NCBI GenBank assembly: GCA_022818765.1
Contig: CP063810.1
Location: 451,533 to 515,532, forward strand
Length of the DNA: 64,000 nucleotides
Source of the DNA: Bordetella sp.
GTDB taxonomy: Bacteria > Pseudomonadota > Gammaproteobacteria > Burkholderiales > Burkholderiaceae_B
Reading direction: 5' to 3'
Shown: positions 10,967-20,161 of the stretch, piece after piece
Numbering within the stretch: the first letter of the stretch is position 1
How the letters are laid out: each line of letters opens with the position of its first letter
Position numbers and translations under genes: made by a program
The notes under the pieces: generated by a model
Databases searched by the model: none
What the model saw: only the letters and a program-made list of their open reading frames with translations
Told to the model about the DNA's origin: nothing

Positions 10967-12088
10967 ATGGAATTCTTCTCATCAATGGATACTGAATATC
11001 ATAAACAATTAGCAGAACGCTTAAATAATTATCTTGAACGTGAGAAAGCTCTTCGGAGGTATCTTTAACTATTCTAGCAAAAAAAAACGTCTTGCTGTTC
11101 TAAACATAGAAATTCAGAATCCGATCATCTGGAATGATCCAAAAAAAGCACAAGCTTTAGGAAAAGAAAAAAAGTTTTTGGAAAAAACATTACAAACATT
11201 GGAATCTCTTGAAAGGGAAATTATAGATGCTAAAGAGCTGCTTCATTTAGCTTATATAGAAGAAGATCTACCTACAATAGAACATCTTAAAAAAGAATCT
11301 AACATTTTTCAAACTAAAATTGAAAATTTAGAATTTAATAGAATGTTTTCTAACCCAGCTGATCCAATGAACTGTTTTCTTGATATCCAATCTGGAGCAG
11401 GAGGAACAGAGTCTCAAGATTGGGCTTCCATTCTTTTGCGCCAATATCTTAGGTATTGTGAGCGAAAGGGCTTTAATACCGAAATTCTTGAAGAATCAGA
11501 AGGAGAAATTGTAGGTCTAAAATCTGTTACTATCAAGATAGTGGGAGATTATGCATTTGGTTATCTAAGAACTGAAACAGGAGTTCATCGTTTAGTAAGA
11601 AAAAGTCCTTTTGATTCGTCAGGAGGACGACATACTTCATTTGCAAGTATATTTGTTTACCCTGAGATTCAGGATTCATTTGATATTGAAATAAATCCAG
11701 CTGATTTGCGAATAGATACCTATCGAGCGAGTGGAGCGGGGGGCAACATATTAATAAAACAGATTCAGCTGTTCGATTAACTCATTCTCCAACTGGTATT
11801 GTTGTACAATGTCAAAATGATCGTTCGCAGCATCGAAATCGTTCTGAAGCTATGAATATGTTAAAATCAAAACTGTATGAATTAAAGATTCAGAATCGTC
11901 TAGCTGAACAAAAAAAAATAGAAGAATTAAAAACTGGCGTTTGTTGGGGAAACCAAATTCGATCCTATGTTCTTGATCAAAACCGAATTAAAGATTTGCG
12001 AACTTTTATAGAAGTATCAAATACACAGCGCGTTTTAGACGGTGACCTTGATATTTTTATTACCGCAAGCTTACAAAAAAGTATTTGA
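10967..12088 (+). CDS. prfB: Peptide chain release factor 2 with programmed +1 frameshift (and an extra -1 frame break)
   Basis: RF2 releases peptides at UGA and UAA codons. The first frame runs from ATG 10967 (a second ATG is at 10985) through REKALRRYL to an in-frame stop at 11066-11068. A +1 shift at the preceding CTT joins it to [13 protein letters not shown], matching the normal RF2 N-terminus. Domain 2 and the core follow ([25 protein letters not shown]). A separate break occurs at the run of six G at 11738-11743: adding one G restores the expected GGQ catalytic loop and continues into [15 protein letters not shown]. After repair the protein is full length. lysS follows 98 bases later in the usual prfB-lysS order. 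Confidence 0.93.
11054..11069 (+). promoter_or_regulatory. prfB: prfB programmed +1 frameshift site with UAA stop
   Basis: The sequence CGG AGG TAT CTT TAA C contains all parts of the known RF2 autoregulatory signal: an internal Shine-Dalgarno-like GGAGG, a three-base spacer codon (TAT), the slippery CTT, and a stop followed by C. In described sites the stop is UGA, read only by RF2. Here it is UAA, which RF1 also reads. The codon positions were counted from ATG 10967 and are in frame. Confidence 0.88.
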
Positions 12089-12186
12089 TACAATATTTTA
12101 AAAATTTTTAATATAGTAAGTTACTGTTGGTAACAATGATAAAAACAATAGATAGTTTTCAACTAAATTTTATTAACTAAAAATCT

Positions 12187-13718
12187 ATGAATATAAAAAT
12201 ATCTAATTCCCAGAGAAGTCCTATTAACAACAAAAATCATTTAGTTATTCAAAGAAAAGAAAAATTAACCAAAATAAGAATAAACGGAACAGCTTACCCA
12301 AATAATTTTGTTCCTAATGTCAAAGCTGCTGAATTACATGCCAATTATAATTTATCCAATACCCAAGAATTGCCTGAAATTTATCAAAATAGATTCAAAT
12401 TAGCAGGTCGAATAATGCTTAAACGCATTATGGGTAAATCTAGTTTTGTTACTTTGCAAGATAGCTCAGGCCGAATCCAATTATATTTAGAGAAAAATAC
12501 ATTAGGTAATGATACATATCTTGAGTTTAAGCAATTGGATATTGGAGATATTATCGGAGTAGAAGGCTCTTTATTTAAAACAAAAAAAGGTGAATTATCC
12601 ATTCGGGTAAAATTTATACAACTTTTAACTAAATCTTTGCGACCTCTTCCAGATAAGTTTCATGGAATTTCTAATAAAGAATTACGGTATAGGGAACGTC
12701 ATGTTGACCTTATTATTAATGAAGATACGCGTCAAACTTTTGAAAAACGATCTGAAGCTCTCAATATCATTCGAAAATTTATGATTAAAGAGAATTTTTT
12801 AGAGGTAGAAACTCCTATGCTGCATCCAATACCAGGAGGTGCAATAGCCAAACCTTTTGTGACACATAACAATTCGCTTGATCTAGAAATGTACTTAAGA
12901 ATCTCTCCTGAATTATACCTAAAGCGATTGATTGTTGGAGGGTTTGATAGAGTATTTGAATTAAATCGAAATTTTCGGAATGAAGGAATAAGTCCATATC
13001 ATAATCCAGAATTCACAATGGTGGAATTTTATGCTGCTTATACAAATTATATATGGATGATGGATTTCACAGAAAATTTAATTAAAAAATCTTCTATGAT
13101 ATTCTTGGCAAATCTGTATTGAACTATCAAGAACGCGAACTTGATTTATCAAAATCCTTTGATAGGATTACTGTTTGTGAAGCTATACTTAAGTATTCCA
13201 AAAATTATGAATATCATCAGATTAATGATATTTCATTTCTTATCAAAGAAATTGCAATATCTAGCACAAAATTTTCCAATTCGGTAGATTTAAAACAAAA
13301 AAGCTTGAATTATCTTCAATTTATCTTATTTGAAGAAGTAATATCTAAAAAAATTTGGCATCCAACTTATATTGTTGATTATCCTAAAGAAATATCACCA
13401 TTAGCTCGATCTTCTGATAAATCTAAAAATATTACTGAGAGATTTGAACTTTTTATAGCTGGCCAGGAAATTGCAAACGGATTTTCTGAATTAAACGATC
13501 CGGAAGAACAAGCTGAACGATTTCATATTCAAATTGAAGACAAAGATCTAGATGATGCTAAGATAATATCATTTGATAATGATTATATTCATGCTTTAGA
13601 ATATGGCTTGCCACCTACAGGTGGATGTGGAATTGGCATTGATCGATTAATAATGCTTTTAACAAACAAATCAAATATTCGTGACGTCATCTTCTTTCCG
13701 ACCTTGCGATCCAAATAA
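12187..13718 (+). CDS. lysS: Lysyl-tRNA synthetase, class II (one frame break)
   Basis: Charges tRNA-Lys. The N-terminal OB-fold anticodon-binding domain ([19 protein letters not shown]) is followed by the class II core, with motif 1 around FLEVETPML, motif 2 in [20 protein letters not shown] and motif 3 in [13 protein letters not shown] near the end. The frame breaks near 13095. Adding one base to the TCTTCTATGAT stretch restores [15 protein letters not shown] and carries on to the normal C-terminus. Repaired length about 510 residues, as expected. It follows prfB and converges on sdhE. Confidence 0.93.
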
Positions 13719-13767
13719 AATCTAATAAAACAATACTTGGGATGGCTTTACCTACTATAAAAAGTCT

Positions 13768-14022
13768 CTAATTAATATTAGAAAATTTTATATCTTGCAT
13801 TTTTTTCACTATGCTTTTTAATATTGGATTCTCTAAATTGTTGTTTAATTTAGTCCTTGATAATAACAAATCTAACAAATCATTATCTTCCATGGACAAT
13901 AAGTAGTTTAGAGCTTCTATTTCTAGATCAGTCAATTGATTCTCATAAGTATCAAGATATTGTTTGATGATCAAATCGCTTTCAAGCAAACCTCTTCTTG
14001 CATTCCAACGAAGCTTAGCCAT
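13768..14022 (-). CDS. sdhE: FAD assembly factor SdhE (succinate dehydrogenase flavinylation)
   Basis: Small helical protein that promotes covalent attachment of FAD to SdhA. The family signature RWNARRGLLESDLI is clear (the RGxxE-type motif). I start at ATG 14022 (84 residues, family size); an in-frame GTG at 14046 would add eight residues. It follows sdhB by 38 bases, so it belongs to the sdhC-D-A-B-E operon. In Burkholderiales gltA normally follows; here the next gene is the convergent lysS. Confidence 0.9.
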   Translation of the reverse strand: MAKLRWNARRGLLESDLIIKQYLDTYENQLTDLEIEALNYLLSMEDNDLLDLLLSRTKLNNNLENPILKSIVKKMQDIKFSNIN

Positions 14023-14060
14023 ACTAATTTTTTTAAATTCAATCACAATGCTATTCCAAA

Positions 14061-14777
14061 TTAAACAGTCCGGCGCACCATTAATTCTTTAATTTTTCCT
14101 ATTGCTAAAGTTGGATTCAGCCCTTTTGGGCAAACATCAACACAGTTCATAATTGAATGACATCGGAATAGACGATATGGATCTTCTAAGTTATCTAATC
14201 GCTCACCTGTTGCTTCATCTCGACTATCTGTAATAAATCGATAAGCTTGTAATAATCCTGCAGGGCCAACAAATTTATCAGGATTCCACCAAAAAGATGG
14301 GCATGATGTTGAACAACAAGCACAAAGAATACATTCATATAATCCATCAAGTTCTTGACGAGCATCTGGAAATTGAATACGTTCCCTTTCAGGAGGTGGA
14401 GATGTGTTAATGAGATATGGACGAATGGAATGATATTGATCAAAAAAATGTGTCATATCAACAATAAGATCACGAATAACTGGTAATCCAGGTAGAGGCT
14501 TTAATATAATAGGTTCCTTAAGATCTTGCAAATTAGTTATACAAGCAAGACCATTCTTTCCATTGATATTCATTGCATCGGAACCGCAAACTCCTTCTCT
14601 ACATGATCTTCGCAAAGAAAGACTATCATCTTTGTCATTTTTAATTCTAATTAATGCATCAAGTAACATTTTATCTGAAGGAAAGATCTCAACCTCCTGT
14701 TCTTGCATATATGGACGTTTATCTTCATCTGGATTAAATCTATAAATCTTAAACTTTATGATTCGTTTGTTAATCAT
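14061..14777 (-). CDS. sdhB: Succinate dehydrogenase iron-sulfur subunit
   Basis: Carries electrons from SdhA FAD to quinone through 2Fe-2S, 4Fe-4S and 3Fe-4S centres. The 2Fe-2S ligands are in SCREGVCGSDAM near residue 60. The ferredoxin-like ligands are in CILCACCSTSCPSFWW and in CHSIMNCVDVCPKGLNP in the C-terminal half. 238 residues, normal length, intact. It starts 13 bases after sdhA. Clusters would be supplied by the ISC operon further on. Confidence 0.97.
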   Translation of the reverse strand: MINKRIIKFKIYRFNPDEDKRPYMQEQEVEIFPSDKMLLDALIRIKNDKDDSLSLRRSCREGVCGSDAMNINGKNGLACITNLQDLKEPIILKPLPGLPVIRDLIVDMTHFFDQYHSIRPYLINTSPPPERERIQFPDARQELDGLYECILCACCSTSCPSFWWNPDKFVGPAGLLQAYRFITDSRDEATGERLDNLEDPYRLFRCHSIMNCVDVCPKGLNPTLAIGKIKELMVRRTV

Positions 14778-14790
14778 TATTTTACTCGGA

Positions 14791-16572
14791 TTAAAAAGTT
14801 CGAACTTTTGGGGGAAATGATTTAACTCTTAAAGGATTCATATTCACTGGCTTATAATCTAGGATTCCACCTTCAGAATACCAAAGTGTATGTTTCAACC
14901 AATTTTTATCATCACGATCAGGGTAATCATTAAGAGCATGAGCTCCCCTGCTCTCAGTTCGAGCAGCTGCAGATTTTATCGTTGCACGAGCAACTTCAAT
15001 CATGTTAGCTAATTCTAGAGCTTCAATTCGTGCGGTATTAAAAATTTTTGACTTATCCTGGAAATAAACATATTCATATTTCTTAGCTAATTCTTCAATT
15101 TTCTTAACTCCCTCATTTAATAAACAAGAAGTTCGAAAAACACCACAATAATGCTGCATTGATAAACGCAAATCATCACCAAAGTTTTGAACTTTTTCAC
15201 CTGAGGAACGAGATTCTAATTTATTTAATCGTTCTATAGACTTTTCAATAGTGTGATTTGATGGTGAAAGACCGAATATATTATTTTTATCACGCAAAGT
15301 TTTTATAATAAATTGACCTGTAGAACGTCCAAAAACAATCAAATCTAGTAAAGAATTCGTACCTAAACGATTAGCTCCATGAACAGATACAGCAGAACAT
15401 TCACCAATAGCGTATAAACCATTCACTATTTCATCTTCACCATACTTTCTTGATAAAACTTGACCATTCAGATTAGTAGGAATACCTCCCATTTGATAAT
15501 GAATAGTAGGAACTACAGGTATCGGTTCTTTCACAGGATCAACGTTTCCAAATTTGATTGCTATTTCACGAATTGAAGGCAGTCTTCGATTTATAATATC
15601 AAAGCCTAAATGATCAAGTTTTAAAAGTACATGGTTACCATCTGATCCACATCCTCTACCTTCTTTGATTTCCTGATCCATTGATCGAGAAACAAAATCT
15701 CGAGGAGCTAAATCTTTGAGAGTAGGGGCATAACGTTCCATGAAACGTTCACCGTCTTTATTAAGTAATATTCCTCCTTCTCCACGAACTCCCTCAGTAA
15801 TTAATACACCAGCTCCAGCTACTCCTGTTGGATGAAATTGCCAAAATTCCATATCTTGAAGAGGTATACCTGAACGAGCAGCCATTCCTAACCCATCACC
15901 TGTGTTAATAAAAGCGTTTGTAGATGCTGCCCATATTCGACCTGATCCTCCAGTAGCAATAACTGTAGCTTTAGCTTCTAGAATGTAAAATTCTCCAGTT
16001 TCAATTTCTAATGCAATAACTCCTACTACATTTCCCGAATTATCTTGAAGTATATCTAGTGCCATCCATTCAACGAAGAATTGAGTTTTAAGAGCAACAT
16101 TACGTTGGTACAGCGTATGAAGCAAAGCATGTCCAGTTCGATCAGCTACAGCACAAGCCCTTTGTACAGGCTTTTCGCCAAAATTAGCTGTATGACCACC
16201 AAAAGGTCTCTGATAAATTGTCCCATCAGAATTTCGATCAAATGGCATGCCAAAATGCTCTAGTTCATAAACAGCATTAGGAGCTTCTCGACACATAAAT
16301 TCAATAGCATCTTGATCTCCTAACCAATCAGATCCTTTTATAGTGTCGTACATATGCCAGTACCAATCATCTTCACTCATATTTCCCAACGAAGCGCTAA
16401 TTCCTCCTTGTGCTGCAACAGTATGAGAACGAGTTGGAAAAACCTTGGATAAAACAACAACAGATAATCCTGCTTGTGAAAGTTGTAAAGAGCAACGCAT
16501 TCCAGCACCACCAGCTCCAACAACAATTGCATCAAATTTTCGCCGAGGCAATTTGTCCAGAAAAGAAACCAC
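14791..16572 (-). CDS. sdhA: Succinate dehydrogenase flavoprotein subunit
   Basis: Oxidises succinate to fumarate. The Rossmann motif VVGAGGAGMRCSLQL is at the N-terminus. The covalent FAD histidine is in the conserved RSHTVAAQGGI, and active-site segments include HPTGVAGAGVLITEGVRGEGG and SVHGANRLGTNSLLDL. 593 residues, normal. The start codon is GTG (VSFLDKLPRRKFD). It begins three bases after the sdhD stop; sdhB follows at 13 bases. Intact. Confidence 0.97.
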   Translation of the reverse strand: MVSFLDKLPRRKFDAIVVGAGGAGMRCSLQLSQAGLSVVVLSKVFPTRSHTVAAQGGISASLGNMSEDDWYWHMYDTIKGSDWLGDQDAIEFMCREAPNAVYELEHFGMPFDRNSDGTIYQRPFGGHTANFGEKPVQRACAVADRTGHALLHTLYQRNVALKTQFFVEWMALDILQDNSGNVVGVIALEIETGEFYILEAKATVIATGGSGRIWAASTNAFINTGDGLGMAARSGIPLQDMEFWQFHPTGVAGAGVLITEGVRGEGGILLNKDGERFMERYAPTLKDLAPRDFVSRSMDQEIKEGRGCGSDGNHVLLKLDHLGFDIINRRLPSIREIAIKFGNVDPVKEPIPVVPTIHYQMGGIPTNLNGQVLSRKYGEDEIVNGLYAIGECSAVSVHGANRLGTNSLLDLIVFGRSTGQFIIKTLRDKNNIFGLSPSNHTIEKSIERLNKLESRSSGEKVQNFGDDLRLSMQHYCGVFRTSCLLNEGVKKIEELAKKYEYVYFQDKSKIFNTARIEALELANMIEVARATIKSAAARTESRGAHALNDYPDRDDKNWLKHTLWYSEGGILDYKPVNMNPLRVKSFPPKVRTF

Positions 16573-16575
16573 GAA

Positions 16576-16962
16576 TTAAATGCTCCAAAGAATTTTAGAA
16601 AAATAAATAGTAGAACTTAATAGCCAGAAAATGGTTAAAGTATACAAAAATAATCTTACTCCTAAAAATTTAATATAATCCATCCATATATCTCTAACAC
16701 CTATCCAGGCATGCCATGCTAATGCACAAAAAGCAACAAAAGATAAAATCTGTCCCATAGGCAAAAAATACCAATGAAAAGTAAATAAATTTTTCCATTT
16801 TTCATAGGTAAGAGGCAGACTCACTACTATATATATACTAAAAATTATTGTATAAATAGCTAAAATGGCAGCACTCAATCGCTGAATAATAAAATCCATT
16901 ACACCATAATGAGCACCAACAACTAAACGTTTAGATCCAAAATTTTTGCCATTAGTATTCAT
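16576..16962 (-). CDS. sdhD: Succinate dehydrogenase membrane anchor subunit SdhD
   Basis: One of two membrane subunits binding heme b and quinone. Three hydrophobic helices are visible. The heme/quinone region is in FCALAWHAWIGVRDIWMDY. I start at ATG 16962 (MNTNGKNFGSKRLVVG), which follows the sdhC stop after one base (TAAaATG) and suggests coupling. About 128 residues, normal size. Confidence 0.92.
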   Translation of the reverse strand: MNTNGKNFGSKRLVVGAHYGVMDFIIQRLSAAILAIYTIIFSIYIVVSLPLTYEKWKNLFTFHWYFLPMGQILSFVAFCALAWHAWIGVRDIWMDYIKFLGVRLFLYTLTIFWLLSSTIYFSKILWSI

Positions 16963-16963
16963 T

Positions 16964-17389
16964 TTACAGAATTCCAAATAATTTAAGGCCGAATATGAAA
17001 GTTAATATCAAACTAAAAATGAAAACTAATTTGGCAGATTTATGCGCTCGAATTTTATCAATGCCAATATGAAAATCCAATAAAAAATAACGAATACCTG
17101 CACAAAAATGATGTAAATAGCTCCAAATAATAGTCAGAAGAATTAGTTTTATGTAAAAATTTTTAAAATAGCTCATTAGGTACGAATAGCTTTCTTCTGA
17201 ATTAACACTAGCTTCAAAAATAGGTAAAATAACAGTAGGAACAGAAAGAAATAATAAGGCACCACTTATTCGATGCAACAAGGAAAGTTTCCCAGATAAT
17301 GGCAAACGATAATATATAATTTGCATTATATTGATATTTCGAAAATTACGAAATTTTGTACTTTGCCTTCCTAAAAAATCCAAATCCAT
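16964..17389 (-). CDS. sdhC: Succinate dehydrogenase cytochrome b556 subunit SdhC
   Basis: Second membrane anchor of complex II. The protein has the signature YRLPLSGKLSLLHRISGALL and the heme-ligand histidine segment LHHFCAGIRYFLLD, with three transmembrane helices. The start at ATG 17389 is supported by GAGG six bases upstream; an in-frame TTG at 17401 lacks this. It is the first gene of the sdhCDAB-sdhE operon and is divergent from mdh across a gap of about 370 bases. Confidence 0.94.
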   Translation of the reverse strand: MDLDFLGRQSTKFRNFRNINIMQIIYYRLPLSGKLSLLHRISGALLFLSVPTVILPIFEASVNSEESYSYLMSYFKNFYIKLILLTIIWSYLHHFCAGIRYFLLDFHIGIDKIRAHKSAKLVFIFSLILTFIFGLKLFGIL

Positions 17390-17627
17390 AAATAGCCTCA
17401 AAGTCTGGAATTTATAATTTTTCTTAAAAAATTGCCTATAATAGGTATAAAAATACTAACCTTATATTATACAAATATTTAGGAATAATGAAATATTGTT
17501 GTTGATGTTTCTAAAATTCTTTTGAAATTCAACTCGGATCATAACGTAAACATAGAAGATAGGCATTCATAGATAAATTAAAGATGAAATTGTTAAATTT
17601 ATTTACATATGAGTATTTGCAGAAGCA

Positions 17628-17656
17628 TTGACCTAATAGATATTTTATTCTAAGAT
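17628..17656 (+). promoter_or_regulatory. Candidate sigma-70 promoter for mdh
   Basis: TTGACC, a 17-base spacer and TAAGAT lie about 100 bases before mdh. The -35 box matches 5 of 6 positions and the spacing is ideal. The rest of the mdh/sdhC gap (17390-17758) shows no gene; a regulator gene that often sits here in relatives is absent. Confidence 0.5.
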
Positions 17657-17758
17657 CGCCATGCATTTTCAACAATTTTTAATTTATAATACTGCTATCA
17701 TAATTAATAAAACGATTTTATCAAATGTCTCTTCTTAATCATTTGTCAAAGGAAAACT

Positions 17759-18750
17759 ATGTTTAAACCAGCTATGCGAATTGCTGTTACAGGTGCAGCT
17801 GGGCAAATTGGTTATGCACTTTTGTTCCGAATTGCCTCTGGTGAAATGCTAGGTAATTATCAACCAGTTATATTGAAATTGTTGGAAATTCCTGAAGAAA
17901 AAGCGCAAAATTCTCTTAATGGAACCGTCATGGAACTAAATGATTGCGCATTTCCTTTATTAAAAGAAATTTCTACACATGAAAATCCAAACGATGCGTT
18001 TAGAGATGTTGATATAGCAATTTTAGTAGGCGCTCAACCTCGAAGTTTAGGAATGGAACGCAGAGATCTTTTGAAAGCTAATGCTGAAATTTTTAAAATT
18101 CAGGGAAAAGCATTAAACGAAGTCGCTAATCAAAATGTAAAAGTTTTAGTTGTTGGTAATCCAGCGAATACAAATGCTTACATCGCAATGAAATGCGCAC
18201 CAGATATTCCTAATGAATCATTCACTGCAATGCTTCGTTTAGATTATAACCGTGCAATATCCTTGTTATCCAAAAAATTAATAAGCCTGTTAATGAAATT
18301 GATAAAGTTATTATTTGGGGAAACCATTCCCCTACAATGTACCCTGATTATCGCTTTGCTACAGTGAATAATTCATGTTTATCAAAAATTATTGATGATG
18401 ATATTTGGAATCGAAATGTTTTCATTCCAAGTGTGGCTCAAAGAGGAGCTTCTATTATCAAGTCCAGAGGACTTTCATCTGCAGCTTCCGCTGCTAATGC
18501 AATCATTAATCACATCCATGATTGGTTTAATGGTAGCAATAAAAAATGGGTTACTATGGGTGTTCCTTCTGATGGATCTTATGGAATTCCGAAAGATATT
18601 ATTTATGGATTCCCTGTAATTACTGAATCAGGAAACTATACAATAGTAAAAGATTTGGACATTGACTTATTTTCAAGGGAAAGATTAGATTTTTCATTAA
18701 GAGAGCTTCTCGATGAACATGAAGCTGTAGAATCTATTTTTAAAAATTAA
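17759..18750 (+). CDS. mdh: Malate dehydrogenase (one frame break)
   Basis: NAD-dependent malate/oxaloacetate interconversion. The NAD site is [17 protein letters not shown], and the substrate loop is [14 protein letters not shown]. The frame breaks at a run of six A at 18272-18277. Adding one A restores [21 protein letters not shown], which carries the catalytic histidine, then joins the second half ending [10 protein letters not shown]. Repaired length is about 330 residues, normal. A Shine-Dalgarno AAAGGAAA precedes the ATG. It is divergent from the sdh operon, and hemJ follows at 50 bases. Confidence 0.95.
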
Positions 18751-18800
18751 TTTTTATTTCTTATAATTTGAAAATTTCGATTTATTAATTCAAAAATTTC

Positions 18801-19228
18801 ATGGAAAACTCATTGCTTTGGTTAAAGACTTTTCATATTGTATTTATAATATCCTGGTTTTCCGGCCTGTTTTATTTACCTAGAATTTTTGTTAATCTCT
18901 CACAAACTTCAGATGAGGAAGTAAAAAAATTCTTATTAATTATGGCTAGTAAATTGTTTCGATTTATGAATATAATATCTATTCCTGCATTATTATTTGG
19001 ATTTTGGATGTTTGTATTCCATGGTATAGGTAAAAATCAAAACTGGATGCATGCAAAACTTCTAATCGTTATCGCTCTTTTAGCTTATAATCATTCTTGT
19101 GGGGTCATGTTAAAAACATTCCAGAATAATAAAAATAAAAGATCCCATATTTTTTATCGATTTTTTAATGAAATACCTGTTTTTTACTTATATTATTAGT
19201 TATTTTAGTAACTATCAAACCTTTTTAA
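18801..19228 (+). CDS. hemJ: Protoporphyrinogen IX oxidase, HemJ family (C-terminal frame break)
   Basis: Membrane protein for the protoporphyrinogen-to-protoporphyrin step of heme synthesis. Family features seen are LWLKTFHIVFIISWFSGLFYLPR at the N-terminus (conserved His and Trp in the first helix), MHAKLLIVIALLAYNH in the middle, and SHIFYRFFNEIPV near the end. The raw frame stops at 19199, but adding one T to the six-T run at 19180-19185 gives LLILLVILVTIKPF before a TAA at 19226. That supplies the missing last helix and the family-typical KPF end. The end coordinate assumes this repair. Confidence 0.85.
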
Positions 19229-19279
19229 AATAGTACATACTAGAGTAGTATACAAAAATTTATTGTTTATTGTATATTT

Positions 19280-19819
19280 ATGACGAATTCAATTATTGTT
19301 CCAAATCGTTTGCATCATTTTTTTTGCATCTTATATGAATTTTTGTTAATAATAAGCATTATACTTTTAACTACGACTATTATGGATATTTTAACTAAAG
19401 GGAATTTAAATACATTTTTTAGGCAAATAGGATTAATATCAGTAATCAGTATTTATTTTATTTTAAGTCTACGAAAAAAAGGACAAACATTGCCTATGAA
19501 AATTTGGAATATTCAACTTCTTGAAAAGAATGGAAATATACCTAATTTATCAAAAATTATTATTAGGTATACTGTGGGATGGATTCTTATTTTATCAAGT
19601 ACAAGTTTGCTTTATGTTGTAATTCGTATAACTGGTAAAATGATAAGCGATTTTTACATATTAATGTCATTTCCACTTTTATTTTCTTGGACTTTTATAG
19701 ATCCAGATAAACAATTGCTTCATGACCGTATAATCGGAACACGATTATACAAAGTTGTACATGATGGCATCATAGAAAGAATGGAAACAAAAAATAATAT
19801 CCTTAATTCTCCTCTTTAG
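19280..19819 (+). CDS. RDD family membrane protein
   Basis: A 179-residue protein with several transmembrane helices. The family features are an N-terminal RLHHFFCILYEFLLI helix (the RDD equivalent is degenerate), the loop RKKGQTLPMKIWNIQLL (GQTLGM-like) and a C-terminal DPDKQLLHDRIIGTRLYK (DxxxQxLHDxxxGT). The function of RDD proteins is mostly unknown; some act in ion transport. Its tail overlaps the convergent fdx by 17 bases. Intact. Confidence 0.8.
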   Translation: MTNSIIVPNRLHHFFCILYEFLLIISIILLTTTIMDILTKGNLNTFFRQIGLISVISIYFILSLRKKGQTLPMKIWNIQLLEKNGNIPNLSKIIIRYTVGWILILSSTSLLYVVIRITGKMISDFYILMSFPLLFSWTFIDPDKQLLHDRIIGTRLYKVVHDGIIERMETKNNILNSPL

Positions 19820-20144
19820 CATGATTGATAGTATATTTTGGAATTTCTATTGTTAGATCTACTTCACATATTATAGCTTGGCAAGATAATCTAGAATTAG
19901 AAGATAATCCCCAAGCTCTATCTAGCAAATCTTCTTCTTCTTCCGAAGCTTTATCCAAAGAATTAAATCCTTCTTTTACGATAATATGACATGTAGTACA
20001 AGCACAAGATAATTCGCAAGCATGATCTATTTTGATATTATTTTTCAATAAAGTTTTGCAAATAGAAGCACCTGGTTGTGCATGTTCTATTACAGCACCT
20101 GTAGGACATATATCTATGTGTGGTAAAATTGTTATTTTTGGCAT
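19803..20144 (-). CDS. fdx: ISC-type 2Fe-2S ferredoxin
   Basis: Adrenodoxin-like ferredoxin that supplies electrons for iron-sulfur cluster assembly on IscU. 113 residues. The ligands are in HACELSCACTTCHIIV (C-x5-C-x2-C) and RLSCQAI. It is the last gene of iscS-iscU-iscA-hscB-hscA-fdx and starts 17 bases after hscA. The small iscX gene that often follows is not present; the next gene is the convergent RDD protein. Confidence 0.95.
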   Translation of the reverse strand: MPKITILPHIDICPTGAVIEHAQPGASICKTLLKNNIKIDHACELSCACTTCHIIVKEGFNSLDKASEEEEDLLDRAWGLSSNSRLSCQAIICEVDLTIEIPKYTINHAKEEN

Positions 20145-20161
20145 ATTTCAGGAAAAAATCA

